Positions 43,137 to 56,100 of a stretch of DNA of 64,000 nt are shown piece after piece. This DNA comes from Macrostomum hystrix (Eukaryota > Platyhelminthes > Macrostomidae): assembly GCA_950097015.1 (NCBI GenBank), contig CATNEN010000001.1:589501-653500 (forward strand), read 5' to 3'. Within the stretch, counting starts at the first letter, position 1; every line of letters starts with the position of its first letter. The position numbers and the translations under genes were made by a program. The notes beneath the pieces are model-generated. The model saw only the letters and a program-made list of their open reading frames with translations. It had not been told where the DNA came from and searched no databases.

Positions 43137-43950
43137 GTGGAAGAGTTAACACAAATCGTAGCTGAATCGTACAGACTCCACACAATGGCTGCTACTGTAT
43201 TGTATGCAGCTTCGCGCATGTGAACCACTGCAAATGGCCAGCAAATGAAGATAAATGCCAGCAGCGGCAGTGCGACCCGCCCCGCAAAGCTGTAATTGGA
43301 TATACTGGTAGGCATGACAACATACTTTTTTAGTTCTGGCGGTCCCGAGTGGAGTCCGACTGTGTGGACCCGGGGAGGGGGTGGGCGCGGGGACAGTTGG
43401 GCGGGATTTAGTGGGAGGGCATCTTTGGCTCAGTGTGAGTGCGGCGGAGAGGCTGGATGCACGGCAGCTTCTCTCTTCCTCTCCGCTCTTTCCCCTCCTC
43501 TAATTTCTCCTCATCTGTCTGTCTTTCTGCCTATATTTGCCTCCCCAATCCGCAGAAACTCCCATCTCAGGCCTAATGCATCACTCCCACCGGCCTCTCC
43601 CCCTGCGTCTGTTGGCTCACAGGCGAAGCTGTTATAGCTGGACAAGAGCTCACAGCCACCACTCACTGCAGCCAGGCACCGAGGACCAGCTGCTTCCGCA
43701 ACTCCCCGCTGATCCTCAATCTAGCCCCCGGCTTTTCTCCTCCCGAGGCCGACTGTATTTTTCTTCCCATCCTTAGCCGACATCCGGTGGCGAATCGGCA
43801 GTTTAGAATTAGCGAAGGCCGCTTGTCTAATTCTTTTCCGTTCTGTCTAGTAGCGGCCATCTCAAACTCTCCCTCTTACTGGCCCGGCGGAGGTCCCCAG
43901 CTGCTCTTCTCTACCACTGCTCCGCTCCACCCTATCGGGCTGCCCCACCA
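43137..43950 (+). promoter_or_regulatory. Probable promoter/5' UTR region of the long formin transcript
   Basis: GC content rises sharply from about 43260, with G-rich (ggggagggggtgggcgcgggg at about 43372) and C/T-rich blocks before the ATG at 43951. This resembles a CpG-type promoter and leader. No TATA box was found. No other coding exon is supported here. Confidence 0.4.
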
Positions 43951-44447
43951 ATGGGTCAGAAACAGCCGCGCTCGGCTGCCGCGGCGGCTGCTGCGGCGGC
44001 TGCGGCGGCGTCAGCCAACAACGGAGGAGGCGCGGACGGCGCATCAACAGCCAGCCAGAGACGGGGCGCTTTCCGCACGGGCAAATTGCACTTTTCAATG
44101 GGCGACGAGCCGGCCACGTCCAGAGTCTATTCGGGCGGCGGCAACAGCAGCATCGGCGGCGGAGTGAATGACAGCGGCGGGGGCGCCGGCGGCGGCGGCC
44201 CCAGCGGCAGCGGCAGCCGCCCGATCGGCACAGCGGCTCCGATGCGGTCGCAGCGTCCCGGGCTTGAGCGGGCCTACTCCCTGGACCATCCCGGATGCGA
44301 TCGCGGCGCCGGTGGCAGCAGCGCTAGCAGTACTGGCGAAGAGGACTTCGCGTCCTACTATCATCAGCACTATCGCTATCATCAGCAGCAGCTGCAGCCT
44401 CCGCCGCCGTCGCCCCTGTCGCAGTCGCCAAGTGGATCCCACTTGCC

Positions 44448-44492
<45 letters not shown>

Positions 44493-46252
44493 GTTGGCCT
44501 TGCAGCAGGTGCAATATTCGCAACCTTTGTCAATGTTTCCAGTCCAGCCTGTTCAGTATCAGCAGCTGCAGCAGCAGCAGCAGCAGCCATCTGTTCATCA
44601 TTATCCGCTGCAGAGATCTAGCGTGCATTTGTCGCACCATCAGCAGCAGCAGCAGCAGCAGCAGCATCAGCAGCATCAGCTAAGTGGCGGGTCGCCTCGT
44701 CGTCGTCTGCCCTACAAAATGTCGCCGACGCCCAGTGAGCAAGAATTCGCCGACATGCACGAGCCGCCGTGTCTGGGCATTCCCCAACAGGCTGGGCCGG
44801 CATTCTTAACCTCGCATCACCTGGCCAGAGCTGCCTCTCGTGGCGCCGAATCGCCGCACATTCTGACGACGCCTCAGTCGACGCCTCCATCAGGAGCAGC
44901 TCTACCAGCCGGACCATCCGGTGGACCGCTGCGACGCGCGGTTCTGGTCAAGGCCAACACCATCGATCAGCCGGGAAATCGGCAGCAGCAGGCCGACTTT
45001 CCGGCATTCGCGCCGCCAGATAGTCGACGAAAATTCTCCGATACCTATGTGCTCCGTAGGAACTCGCCGCAGTTGCTGCCACCTCCGGCTAACGTGTCGC
45101 CTCACCAGAACCAGCACCACTATCACTATCACCAGCAGCAGCAGCACTACTCTTATCAGCAGCAGTACCAACTTCCTCAGCAGGATCCATTGAATCCGGC
45201 AATGCTAGCGCGTCAGAGTCTGGTCGCAGCTCTACTGACGGCCGCTGATCAAACTTCGCCGAAGCCTCGTAGATCTAGCGGCGGCGGTGGTGGCGGCGCG
45301 GGTTCGCCCTCGCCGAAACTGTCGCCTTACAATCTGAGTCCACGTAGTCTGTCCCCAGCTCACCGTGGCCACAGTCGTGCCGGCTCTCTGTCAACATTTG
45401 GCGCGGCCAGTGGCTTCGCCTCGGGAGTGGGGGGCTCCTCTTTGGCAGACAATAACAATGCCTCTAGCGGCTTTTTCCTACCGCGAACCAGCATGGAGGC
45501 TCTGGGCTCTCTGCCTCGCATTACCATCAGTCCGCACGTGCCCGAAGCAGACGAGGAGCCTTCAGCGTCGGCGTCCCAGAAAGAAAATTCGCAGCAATCG
45601 CAGCAGCAGCAGCAGTTGCAGCCGTACAGGCTGGATGGAGTTCGCAGCGAGCTTGGCAGTCCGGTAGGCTTGCAGATTGATCAGAGTCACTCCAAGTCGG
45701 ATACATCGCTGGTTTCCATGCGATTCGCTAGCGGCAGTTCCATTGGAGCCGCATCCAGCGGCGCAGAAGGCAGCGCCGAAGGCAGCGCCGTCGTTAAAGG
45801 AACCTCGACAGCTGCCGGGACGTCAAATATCTCGACGACGATGACTCGCTCCTGGTCCTCTATGGAGAATCTCAGCGCTCTGGCGTCCAACTCAAATCGC
45901 AATCAGGCGCATCACCAGCAGCCGCATCAGCTGTCGCCCCTCCGTCACGTTGACGTCACAATCCCGTCAATGATTGACGAACTATCTGGCGCGGTTGCGC
46001 CGTCTCCGTCGATGCTTCAGGTGCCAACGGACGCTGTGGTTGGTGAGACAATTAACGGGTCGGCTGGCGTCCCGGGCGAAAATCTTCACCCGACGTCGCG
46101 CTCGCGCAGCATACTTCGCGCTCAGACTGTGGACGATGCTGATTCCGGCTTCGTCAGTCGCAGGCCGCAGCGAGCGTCTCTGGTTGACTTTGTCAGCTGG
46201 CCGCACTTCATTCCCGAGACAGTCAATCCCAGGGCTGGTTGCACTTTTCAAG
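43951..46252 (+). CDS. Formin gene, long low-complexity first coding exon (N-terminal region)
   Basis: This exon encodes 767 codons plus one base and ends CAA-G/GTAAGC, phase 1. It joins in frame to the acceptor at 53289 to give GCTFQGQSLLSWL, completing a DEP-like domain whose first strand region (SWPHFIPETVNPRAGCTF) is encoded here. The rest is disordered, with Ala, Gly and Ser runs and several polyglutamine tracts (for example 44450-44497 and 44640-44680). Many basophilic phosphorylation or 14-3-3-like motifs are visible (RRKFSD, RRNSPQ, RSWSSMENLS, RSRSIL, QRASLV). The frame runs on to 46401 only as intron read-through. The start codon is the first ATG of the open frame (MGQKQPRS). Assignment to the formin rests on phase and the DEP join and is an inference; it could belong to a separate gene with exons I missed. 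Confidence 0.72.
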
Positions 46253-46669
46253 GTAAGCCGGATGCTGTGTCTATAATAGTTCTACTCCTAGCTGACCCCG
46301 GGGACAGCAAAAGTCACACGGGGGAAAAACGTCGAAACTTTTCACTGATTAAAAATTGCGTGTTTAACAACAATGGGCCTTTTATTATTACTAGTAATTA
46401 ATGTTTTTTTCATTTATCCAATTGGCTACAGTCCGGTGAGATAACTGTAACTGAATTAAGGTCCGAATAATCGTGCCGCCGGCTGCAAAGTCAATTAGAT
46501 GATTGAAGCTTCAGATGGTGCACGACCTGTCAAGATTCGTGTACAATATTCGTGTACTTTTCGTGGCTCATGAGACGAACTCATAATTTTTTATCCGCTA
46601 AAAACTGTGCCGTCAGGTAAAGATAAAATAGGTCTATCTATTCCTGTTTCCTTCGAGGAAACAGGGGAA

Positions 46670-46855
46670 GGGGGCAAGGGGAGAAAGAGACGGGGCAAGG
46701 GGAGAAAGAGACGGGGCAAGGGGAGAAAGAGACGGGGCAAGGGGAGAAAGAGACGGGGCAAGGGGAGAAAGAGACGGGGCAAGGGGAGAAAGAGACGGGG
46801 CAAGGGGAGAAAGAGACGGGGCAAGGGGAGAAAGAGACGGGGCAAGGGGCATTGC
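46670..46855. repeat. 21 bp minisatellite, CGGGGCAAGGGGAGAAAGAG unit
   Basis: Nine near-perfect copies of a 21 bp unit. Plus-strand translation is a basic GKGRKRR heptad, a by-product of a unit divisible by three. Confidence 0.96.
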
Positions 46856-47361
46856 TGTCCTTGATTTGAAATATTAGTTTTTCTACTACACACCAAACTG
46901 TCGCCGGCTGGCCCAATTGCCCAGTCGCATACTCGGTCGAGTGTATTCCGAGTGGCGCTAGACAATTTCCTGAAACAGAGTGACTAGGTACAGAGAGCTT
47001 GGGAGATACAATGGGAACGGGAGTTGCAACGATTCAAGTGGAAATTTTTGCCAAGGTTGCCTGTTTCGTGTGGGCGGAGATTTGAAGGCTCGGGAGAGCT
47101 TTAAAAAATTATGCACTTAAAATTGCGCTCTCAATCTGTCGTCTAGCAGACATTTGTTTTTTTAAATCGAATTATGAAATCAACCTCTTGGACCAAAACG
47201 CGGCTGGTAGATGACAATCCTTAGATACTGCAGAATCTAAACAAGGGTATGTCATGATTTCAATCTCCTAAACACGTGTACATTTTTCATCTAATGTACT
47301 TTTGCGAGCAGATCGTGCAAAGTATTCTGCGGTGACCACAAAACCCTTCAATTAATATTTA

Positions 47362-47625
47362 TACCCGCAGCCAGCGAGGAGGCAATTCTGCCCGTTTCAT
47401 TGACTCCTGAGCACACACTCACACACGTGTGTACATCTGCTCTGACTTTCTCATCGTCAGACAGTGTACACTCTCACTGTGCCTTGGAGGTTGGCCCTCA
47501 AGGGCGTAAATTTCACGACAAGCCCCCAGAGCCTTCTCTCCGCGGCTGCGACCCAAATGAATGTGGCCTCGCCGCGAAATCGAGCTCAGGGACCTTGGTG
47601 CGAGAGTACAATGCGTTAGACCGAT
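47362..47625 (-). mobile_element. SINE family 1, partial
   Basis: Antisense copy: cagccagcgaggaggcaatt at the left, ctctccgcggctgcgaccc in the middle and tgcgagagtacaatgcgtta at the right; the A box is lost. Confidence 0.87.
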
Positions 47626-48531
47626 TAAAAAATTTTTATCGTTGCTTTTTTCGATTTAACGGAATAAGGACAGAGCGACAATCGTTAAATGAACGAAGTT
47701 GGTAGAAAATGTTAACTAGATTACCCACCAAAGTAAAATACCTGTTCCAATAGATGACAAAAGTTTTGTCGATTTAATGGCTGCAGCGATGTAGATAATA
47801 CAGTACAACCCGGTTGACAGACAGGTGGTGTTAAGACACAACGCCATCAGTGGTTTTTCCTGTCGCAGAAGCTTTGCCTAAGGATTCACTACTAGGCAAC
47901 GCAGGCAGTTTTTTTCAGTTTTTTTTCTTTGAGCTTGTTTGCCACCGGCTCATTTTTATTTGACTAAGAGAAAGCCGTACACTACTGCTCACTGCTTTCT
48001 AGCCAAGTCTGTCCTGTGTGAAGCATTCGCGCCACAAGAAAACTATTCAGACACTGCGGCTTGCCACCTCGCAGCGGATGCTGCTGCTGTTGCTGCTGCT
48101 GCTTTTTCATCTACAGTCCCTTGAAAAGACAATACAAAGGCTTAGCTATATTGTCTTCCCCCTTTGTCACCTTCTAACTAATGCTACAGCTGCGAGGCAG
48201 ACTCTCGGAAGAAAAATCGTGTGCATTCAGCCTTCTAACAAATAATGAACATTTATTTGTTTGTAGCAGCAAAAAATGTGACGTGAAGTTTTATTTCTGC
48301 TTTGTTGCATGAAAAATGTTTGACAATTTGAGCAAGCAATCAAACCAGCTGCACAGGATCAAATTGCGATTCGGTTTTGCTAAATATTAATAACTCACCT
48401 GCCCTACGCCTTAGCAATAGCACGATTGACTTGTTTTCCAATCAGAATTTCATCAGCAGGCTATCATATGTTTGGTGGCTTAATCAGCAATATGGCTTGC
48501 AATTTTATTTAAACTTACAACTTGCTTTTTT

Positions 48532-48670
48532 CCCACGCCCGGGTGTGACGTCCCCCCATGTGGTGTCCATGGACTGAACAGCCGTACGCAGCCTTCAGAT
48601 GCGCCGCGCAATAGCTGCTGCTGTGCTGTCGGCTGCCTAATTGGGGCAGGTGTAATCCATTAATAACATA
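48532..48670 (+). mobile_element. SINE family 2, headless 3' copy
   Basis: cccacgcccgggtgtgacgt, ccatggactgaacagc, gcagccttcagatgcgccgc and ggggcaggtgtaatc match the body and tail of the SINE at 53686-53968 on the opposite strand. Confidence 0.8.
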
Positions 48671-49197
48671 GGGAAAGTCTGAAATTAATATATCCACTGA
48701 GGTCAATTATTCAGGCAGTGAGACAGGAGGAGAGAGACTGAGAGAAAGGAGAAAGGACTCAAACCCCACAGGCACTAAGGATTTTAATAAAAAACTGAAT
48801 CTTCTAATTCACTATTTTCGCCAGTTCAGCGACTGACGGAGACAGAGAAACAGTTGGGGTGAATAGAAAGACACGATCATAATATATTAATGTGTGACTA
48901 CAGCTCATTCTCTCAGCTCTGCTGCTGACATCTTTGTGCCAAAAAGACCGAATTAAAACCCTGATGGCTGCAGTTCTCAAACTGATATTCTTCTGCAAAT
49001 TGCTTTGTTAAAACACGCACACGCTCCAGGGACAGCTATATATTGAGATCAAAGACAAGCCTCTAAATCATCCATTAACTCGCATAGGAGACTACTGGTT
49101 AGTTAGTTATTACTTCGCCATTAAAATTTACAATTAATCAACCATATATAAATGTGAATAAGCTGCTTGCTATAATGTTAATAATAGTAACAATAAT

Positions 49198-49549
49198 TGC
49201 AGGAGGGCTGCGGGCAGTAGAAAATCATTTGGTGACACTAGACCCGCAGCCAGCGAGGAGGCAATTCTGCCCATTTCGCTGACTCCTGAGCGCACACGTA
49301 CACAGATACTGTACGCAGGCACACGCTCACACAGGTGGGTACATCTGCCCTGACTTTCTCATCGTCAGGCAGTGTACACTCCCACTGTGCCTTGGGGGTT
49401 GGCCCTCAAGGGCGTAAATTGCACGACAAGCCCCCAAGCCTTCTCTCCGCGGCTGCGCCCCAAATAAATGTGGCCTCGCCGTGGAATCGAACTTAGGGAC
49501 CGGGTTGCGAGAGGCAAACGCGTTAACCGCTCTGCCACCGACCCCATTT
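49198..49549 (-). mobile_element. SINE family 1, full length
   Basis: Antisense full copy. It runs from the tail (aataattgcaggagggctgc) to the tRNA-like head (ggttaacgcg and TGGCAGAGCGG read on the minus strand, with ctctgccaccgacccc at 49549). Confidence 0.92.
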
Positions 49550-49593
49550 TGCTATACTGTTAAGATTATAGTATTTTCTTCCAGTATGAAATA

Positions 49594-50463
49594 CACTCAG
49601 CAACATTAACCGCCACCCTAGAGCGAGGGAAACGATTCATCTCAACTCACTACCACAAATGACGCAATGTGCACCTGAGAGAGAGGTGAAAAACCGCGAA
49701 TGACGCAATGCACTCTGCTCACCCACCCCGACTCCGTAAGCAGAGAAACGAAAGAGAGTCAAACTACCTGACAGTAGCATGGAAATTCGGGTGTGTTATT
49801 AAATAACTGCTGCCTCCAGTGAATTCGCTGCATCGCCCACAGCTCTCGTGTGGCGCAGTTAGCAGGCGTCAGTCGGGGGCGCTTGCGCTTCTTCCGGCAG
49901 CGCAGCCCAGCCGCCCAAATTCTCCGTCGAATTGTTTGGGCGCTCAAGATGTTCCCGCGCCTGCTTCTTTCACCCCAGATGAGTCGAAGCAATGTGGCAG
50001 GCAAGGTGGGGTTTCCCCTCACAATTCGCAGCAGTCGCCGATCAGCCCTTGCTGTGCTGCGCAGATGACCACGCTGGACTCCACGACTTGCGTGCGCGAC
50101 ACTGCCAGTGTCTCTGGACTTCTGCAGAAGGCTGCGAATCGTCGAGCGTGATCTGCCGAATTGACGGGCTACTGCTCGGATGGACATTCCGGCCTCAAGC
50201 ATGCCTATGGCTCGCCATCGTTCACCATCGGTCATGTGGCGGACCATTTTGGAGATAACGAGTAGTACTGGTTACTGTTAGCTGCATTTTGACTGAGTGT
50301 GCTAAATCATCCATTTTGAACTTCGCCATAACAATTTTACCCACCCCCACTCTCCCACGGTAGCTCTCCTTGCAGTCAGGTGCACATTACGTAATTTGCG
50401 GCAGTGAGCTGAGATCAACCGTTCCCCTCGCTCTAGGGTGGCGGTTTTTAAAGTTGCTGAGTA
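49594..50463 (-). mobile_element. Internally deleted Tc1/mariner element with long terminal inverted repeats
   Basis: Inverted repeats of about 60 bp bound the element. The left end reads cactcagcaacattaaccgc then caccctagagcgaggg; the right end on the minus strand reads tactcagcaactttaaaaac then the same cgccaccctagagcgagg. A TA lies outside each end (49592-49593 and 50464-50465), as expected for a mariner-type TA target-site duplication. Length is 870 bp, versus 1.2-1.7 kb for complete members. Only the DNA-binding part of the transposase remains, so the element is non-autonomous. Confidence 0.88.
49759..50247 (-). pseudogene. Tc1-like transposase, N-terminal DNA-binding fragment
   Basis: A 162-residue frame begins MVRHMTDGERWRAIGMLEAG. 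It has a homeodomain-like helix-turn-helix (MSIRAVARQFGRSRSTIRSL) and a second Tc3-type HTH (LSAQTIRRRIWAAGLRCRKK, RPRLTPANCATR). It ends just before where the DDE catalytic domain should start. No D, D or E catalytic residues follow before the left inverted repeat, so the protein cannot cut DNA. It could still bind the inverted repeats. Confidence 0.88.
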
Positions 50464-51184
50464 TATATTGCTAGACTGGACACTGGTGTTAAGTCTTGTA
50501 GTTAAGCGCTTGGCCAAGCGCTTGGTTAAGCGTAAGACCATGGTCTTTCTTTTATTACATTGTACCCTTCACTTGGAATTCTAGTCCCAGAGATCGGCCG
50601 CCTCTCTCTCTGTCTCTCTCTCTTCCTCTCTCGTGATGGAAGTGCAAAGGAGTGGCAAAGGGTTTCTCGAAAATGGTTCTGGTTATGTTGTTTGAGGGGA
50701 ACTGTAGATAGGGCTGTGGACTGAACTAGAGGCGTTGTGGGATAGAATGGAGGAGGCTATGGGAGACCTCAATATCGTCAGCCTGATGAATTATGCATTT
50801 CATTCACCCTTCTCTCTCTAGCTCCATCTCGCTTAGTCTATCCTGCTGTAAACGAGATCTAGCTATAGGGCATTGCAATCGGGTTTAAGAGCTAATTCAG
50901 CCTTTAGCTGTATGACTTGATGGGAGAAAACACTGCAGTGTGCAGGTCCCAGTCATGGACCGATTCCACTTAGATCAGCCCTTCTGAAATCGGTTGAGCG
51001 TATGCAACATAACTTGACAGACTTTTTCACTGTACTGCAACTCAGGCATCTGAAATCAAATAATTTCTAACTAGGCTTTGAGCAACTCCGCGTCTAACTT
51101 GTAAGGTCGCCTAGTGTCTGCTTAAAAAGTGCAACAGGAACCCTGCCCGACTTCTTGATAAAGTTTTTAGTGCACGGAAAGCAA

Positions 51185-52850
51185 GCCAATCTAACAAATG
51201 GACACAGAAGAAATGACAGATTCCTCAACCAATCTACCAAAGATGACAAACTGCAAGAATGGCAGATTCCTCAACCGATCTACCAAAGATGACAAACTGC
51301 AAGAGTGACAGATTCCTCAACCGATCTACCAAAGATGACAAACTGCAAGAATGGCAGATTCCTCAACCGATCTACCAAAGATGACAAACTGCAAGAGTGA
51401 CAGATTCCTCAACCGATCTACCAAAGATGACAAACTGCAAGAATGGCAGATTCCTCAACCGATCTACCAAAGATGACAAACTGCAAGAATGGCAGATTCC
51501 TCAACCGATCTACCAAAGATGACAAACTGCAAGAGTGACAGATTCCTCAACCGATCTACCAAAGATGACAAACTGCAAGAATGACAGAACCAAAGATGAC
51601 AAACTACAAGAGTGATAGATTCCTCAACCAATCTACCAAAGATCTACCAACTAACTACAAGAGTGACAGATTCCTCAACCAATTTACCAAAGATGACAAA
51701 CTGCAAGAGTGACAGATTCCTCAACCAATTTACCAAAGATGACAAACTGCAAGAATGGCAGATTCCGCAACCAATCTACCAAAGATGACAAACTGCAAGA
51801 GTGACAGATTCCTCAACCAATCTATCAAAGATGACAAACTGCAAGAATGGCAGATTCCTCAACCAATCTACCAAATATTACAAACTGCAAGAGTGACAGA
51901 ACCAAAGATGACAAACTTCAAGAATGACGGAACCAAAGATGACAAACTACAAGAATGACAGAACCAAAGATGACAAACTACAAGAATGACAGAACCAAAG
52001 ATGACAAACTGCAAGAATGGCAGATTCCTCAACCAATCTACCAAAGATGACAAACTACAAGAGTGACAGAACCAAATATTACAAACTACAAGAGTGACAG
52101 AACCAAATATTACAAACTACAAGAATGACAGAACCAAAGATGACAAACTACAAGAGTGACAGAACCAAATATGACAAACTACAAGAATGACAGAACCAAA
52201 GATGACAAACTACAAGAATGACAGAACCAAAGATGACAAACTACAAGAATGACAGAACCAAAGATGACAAACTTCAAGAATGACAGAACCAAAGATGACA
52301 AACTACAAGAATGACAGAACCAAATATGACAAACTTCAAGAATGACAGAACCAAAGATGACAAACTACAAGAGTGACAGAACCAAAGATGACAAACTACA
52401 AGAGTGACAGAACCAAATATGACAAACTACAAGAATGACAGAACCAAAGATGACAAACTACAAGAATGACAGAACCAAAGTTGACAAACTTCAAGAATGA
52501 CAGAACCAAAGATGACAAACTACAAGAATGACAGAACCAAATATGACAAACTTCAAGAATGACAGAACCAAAGATGACAAACTACAAGAATGACAGAACC
52601 AAAGATGACAAACTTCAAGAGTGACAGAACCAAAGATGACAAACTACAAGAATGACAGAACCAAAGATGACAAACTACAAGAATGACAGAACCAAAGATG
52701 ACAAACTACAAGAGTGACAGAACCGAAGATGACAAACTACAAGAATTACAGAACCGAAGATGACAAACTAGAAGAATGACAGAACCAAAGATGACAAACT
52801 AGAAGAATGACTGAACCAATGATGACAAACTACAAGAACGGCAGATTCGA
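51185..52850. repeat. Two-tier minisatellite: 46 bp units changing to 31 bp units
   Basis: The left third is built from 46 bp units (attcctcaaccgatctacca, then aagatgacaaactgcaag, then aatggcag). From about 51570 a 31 bp unit takes over (aaccaaagatgacaaactac plus aagaatgacag), equal to the 46-mer minus 15 bp of attcctcaaccgatct-type sequence. Both forms interdigitate around 51570-52070. Confidence 0.95.
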
Positions 52851-53190
52851 CAAACAATGTACCAAAGACTGCAAAGACTACAATGTTGACAGATTCGCAA
52901 ACCAAACTAACACTCGGAAAAAAGTCCATCTGTTGATTTTCTTGTATCGGACATTGCTAGGCACAAGTCTCTTGTCGATTTTTTCTCTAAAATAAATGTA
53001 CCCTTACACCGCACGAATTAAATCAATATCACCAAAACAGTTTGAGGCTGATGCCCGGTTGAGCAGCATTGTGAAAAAGTGCCATTGTGATTCAGTCTAG
53101 AGCTCGCCTCGAGCAAGTTTCGGAAATTCAATTTATTTTTTTCAGTGCTTTTTTTTATCGATCCGGTTTTATTAAGCCATCGTTTGGAAC

Positions 53191-56100
53191 ATGACAAACC
53201 AAGCGGACAGCATGACCGGGTTAGAAGGTAGATTAAATCGAAAGTTAAAAGTACATGGAATGATTCGACTCCATTTTTTTATTTTCAGGCCAGAGTCTGC
53301 TCTCCTGGTTGACCAGTTCGGCTCATTTTCTCAACGTCAAAGCTCGTGGCGAATTGTATCTATTTGTTAATCAGGTTTGCACCTGCCTATTGGCATTGGG
53401 CGTGATTCGGCATCTGCAGGGCGATGCGCCGAATTCAGTTTTTAGAGTGAGTTCCCATTGCGGATATTATTTTCTGTCGGAAATGGGAAATGCAAAACTT
53501 ATATTACATTTTTATCGTTAATTTCTGTTGTCTCGCTTCTTTGACTTCACACATCCTTGATCTGTAACTCCGTAGTGTATTTTTAGGCAAAACCCAGCCT
53601 TCTCCCGTTATTCTGTTCCTAAGTAATCTTTGAATGCATGTTGCGATAAATAATAATAATAATAATAATAATTGATTACACCTGCCCTAATCGGGTCAGA
53701 TGTGCAGCCGACAGCACAGCCGCAGCCATTGCGCGGCGCATCTGAAGGCTGCGTACAGCTGTTCAGTCCATGGACTGGGGGGACGCCACGCCCACCTTCA
53801 ATTATCCCAGCTAATGCTGGTACCCATTTAACAGCTGGGTGAACTGAAACAATGCAGAGTTAAGTGTCTTGCTAAAGGACACAAATTGTTTAAGTGGAGA
53901 CGGGAATCGAACCCCCGACCTTCAAGTCGTGAGTCCGACGCCCTAACCACTAGGCTACAACCTCTTCTCCCCTGGCGATAAAACAAAGATGAAACCTTAA
54001 TTAAGTCCTTAACTTCCTCACTATGACTAGGTGCTTATTTTTAGTCCTATAAAAGTCTCCCACAGGGTCATGTCTATGGTGAAAAGTCGATCTAATTATA
54101 AACAAATACCTTGTAGTCTACGAGTTTGAAACATTAGAAACTTTGCATTAGAAAAACCCAGAGTACTTTGACCACTTGGATACTAGCGGTTCCAAAATTG
54201 GTTTCCCAATCGGAAAACATGTCCCACGACACGCCCAACATGAGTCCTAAGTAAATAGTATCCTACAAGTGGCTCTCAAGCATGAACTACAATCTGAAGG
54301 CGCAGTGCCCAGAGTTCTACTTCGCTGATCGTATCTCAATCACGGTTCTTTATCCCGTACTGCCAGGGGAGCTGAAAGCAAATCCATTAGCCTCTACCGA
54401 ATTGCAGCCCCACGAGTTCTACGAATGGTGCACTGTACCGCCAGCTCAGCAGCAGCAACAGCAGGCGCAGCAGCAGCAGCAACAACAACAGCAGCAGCAG
54501 CCGCAGCAGCACCTGTCGCCTTCAAGACGTCAGCAACGCCAGCTTCAGCAGCAGCAAACTATTAGTGAAAGTGTCGACGATGCGTATCCAACACCAGCCA
54601 CTACGGCCGCCGCCGCTTCAGCCGCCTATGCCCAAGCCAAAAAGGAGTTTGAGGAGCGTTTAAATCGACTCCGACTCGAGCACAAGGAGGAACTGGAGCG
54701 GCAGCGACAAGATGCCGACTTGAGAATTTTTCAAGCCAAAAATGAAAGCGTCATGAAAGTCTGCAGCCTGCGCGACAAGATCGAACAGTTGGAACAGCGA
54801 GTTGAGAAGTACAGAATTCTCGCTGGCATTGAGGGCCTACTGAGTGGACAAGATGCTGCAGCGGTTGCTGCAGCGGCCGCCGCAGCCGTCTCAAGCACAT
54901 CCACAACTGTGAGATCTGCCGGTACGGCTTACGCGTTGGGATCTATATCCTTGCTAGGTGGAAACGGATCGACTTTGAATTCTACATCCGTCGCCGGACC
55001 AGTAGCTCAAATTGTCTGCTTCGAAAAGTCGGTTGACACCAGCGACATTCAACAGGTTCTCGGCGATCTCAGCAGCAGCAGCCCGGAATCGCGCAGTCCT
55101 CTAGCCAGCGCGTCTGATTGTCCCATTGTCACTACTGACGCTCAAACACAGACGGACGCTTCCAGCTTCGCGGCACCTTCACCACCGCCTCCTCCGCCGC
55201 CCCCGCCACCGCCTCCGCCACCGCCTCCGCCACCACCTCCACCGCCGCCGCCACCTCGACCCAGCAGTCTATGCGGCGCCTCCAAGACTGAGCACAACCA
55301 GCATGGTCAGCAGCAGTCGGGCTCTCATGTTCGCGTTAAAGACCAGATCCTTCACTGGCAGGAGCAATCCGTAGAGCCTTCGCGTCGAGCCTGCCTAAAT
55401 CTAAAGACTCTCTACTGGGCGCCAATCTATTTGAACCGACTACCGCCAGGCAAGGCCGGTGTTTGGGAGTCGGTCGAGCGGCTGGCCCTGCCAAACTCGC
55501 GCGACCTTGAGCGCCTATTCGCTCGGCCGCAACACGAGCTGGTCAAAGCTCGTCACAGCAGCGCCGGCAGTGGCCAGATCAGCTCCAGCCCTACGGTATT
55601 GACAGATGCTTGCAAATCGGCTCCGCTTGCGAAATTGTTAAACCCTAAACGCGCCCAGAATCTTGGTATCTTCATCGCTGCCACCCAGATAGACAAGGAG
55701 GCTCTCTACTCGTGTCTAGTTGCCTTCGAGACTGGTGGCATTTCCATGGAGAAGCTCAAACAGCTACGCGACCTCACGCCGAGCCAGGAAGAGATGGCGC
55801 AGATTAAAGAGTTTGTTGCAGCGAATCCTGTCTCGGTTTTAGATCGACCTGAAAGGTGAGTTTTTGTGGGGTCGGTGGCAGAGCGAGGTCCCTGAGCTCG
55901 ATTCCGCGTTGACGCCACATTGATTGGGGCGCAACCGGCGAGAGAAGGCTTTGGGCCTTGTCGTGCAATTTACGACCCTAAGGCTGCGGGCCATGGCACA
56001 TAACTTGGTGACACTAGACCCAAAGCCAGCGAGGAGGCAATTTTCCTGACCTCACACTCACACAGATACTGTACGCAGGCACACGCTCACACACAGGTGT

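Larger units (their letters stand above)
46253..53188 (+). other. Large intron or promoter-containing interval of the formin gene
   Basis: If the long exon joins the DEP exon, this is a 7 kb intron. It holds the 21 bp array (46675-46852), SINEs (47362-47625, 48532-48670, 49198-49549), a mariner derivative (49594-50463) and the 46/31 bp array (51185-52850). It also includes the likely promoter of the short isoform just before 53191. The remaining parts (46253-46670, 46860-47360, 47626-48530, 48671-49197, 50464-51180) show no exon. Confidence 0.55.

Noticed and set aside
44095-45171. Leu/Ala-rich minus-strand frames opposite the long formin exon
   Set aside because: Antisense of CAG/CAA repeats.
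53890-53968. Functional tRNA gene on the minus strand
   Set aside because: A and B boxes are present, but the sequence continues into a SINE body and tail repeated elsewhere (48532-48670), and no clean acceptor stem closes.
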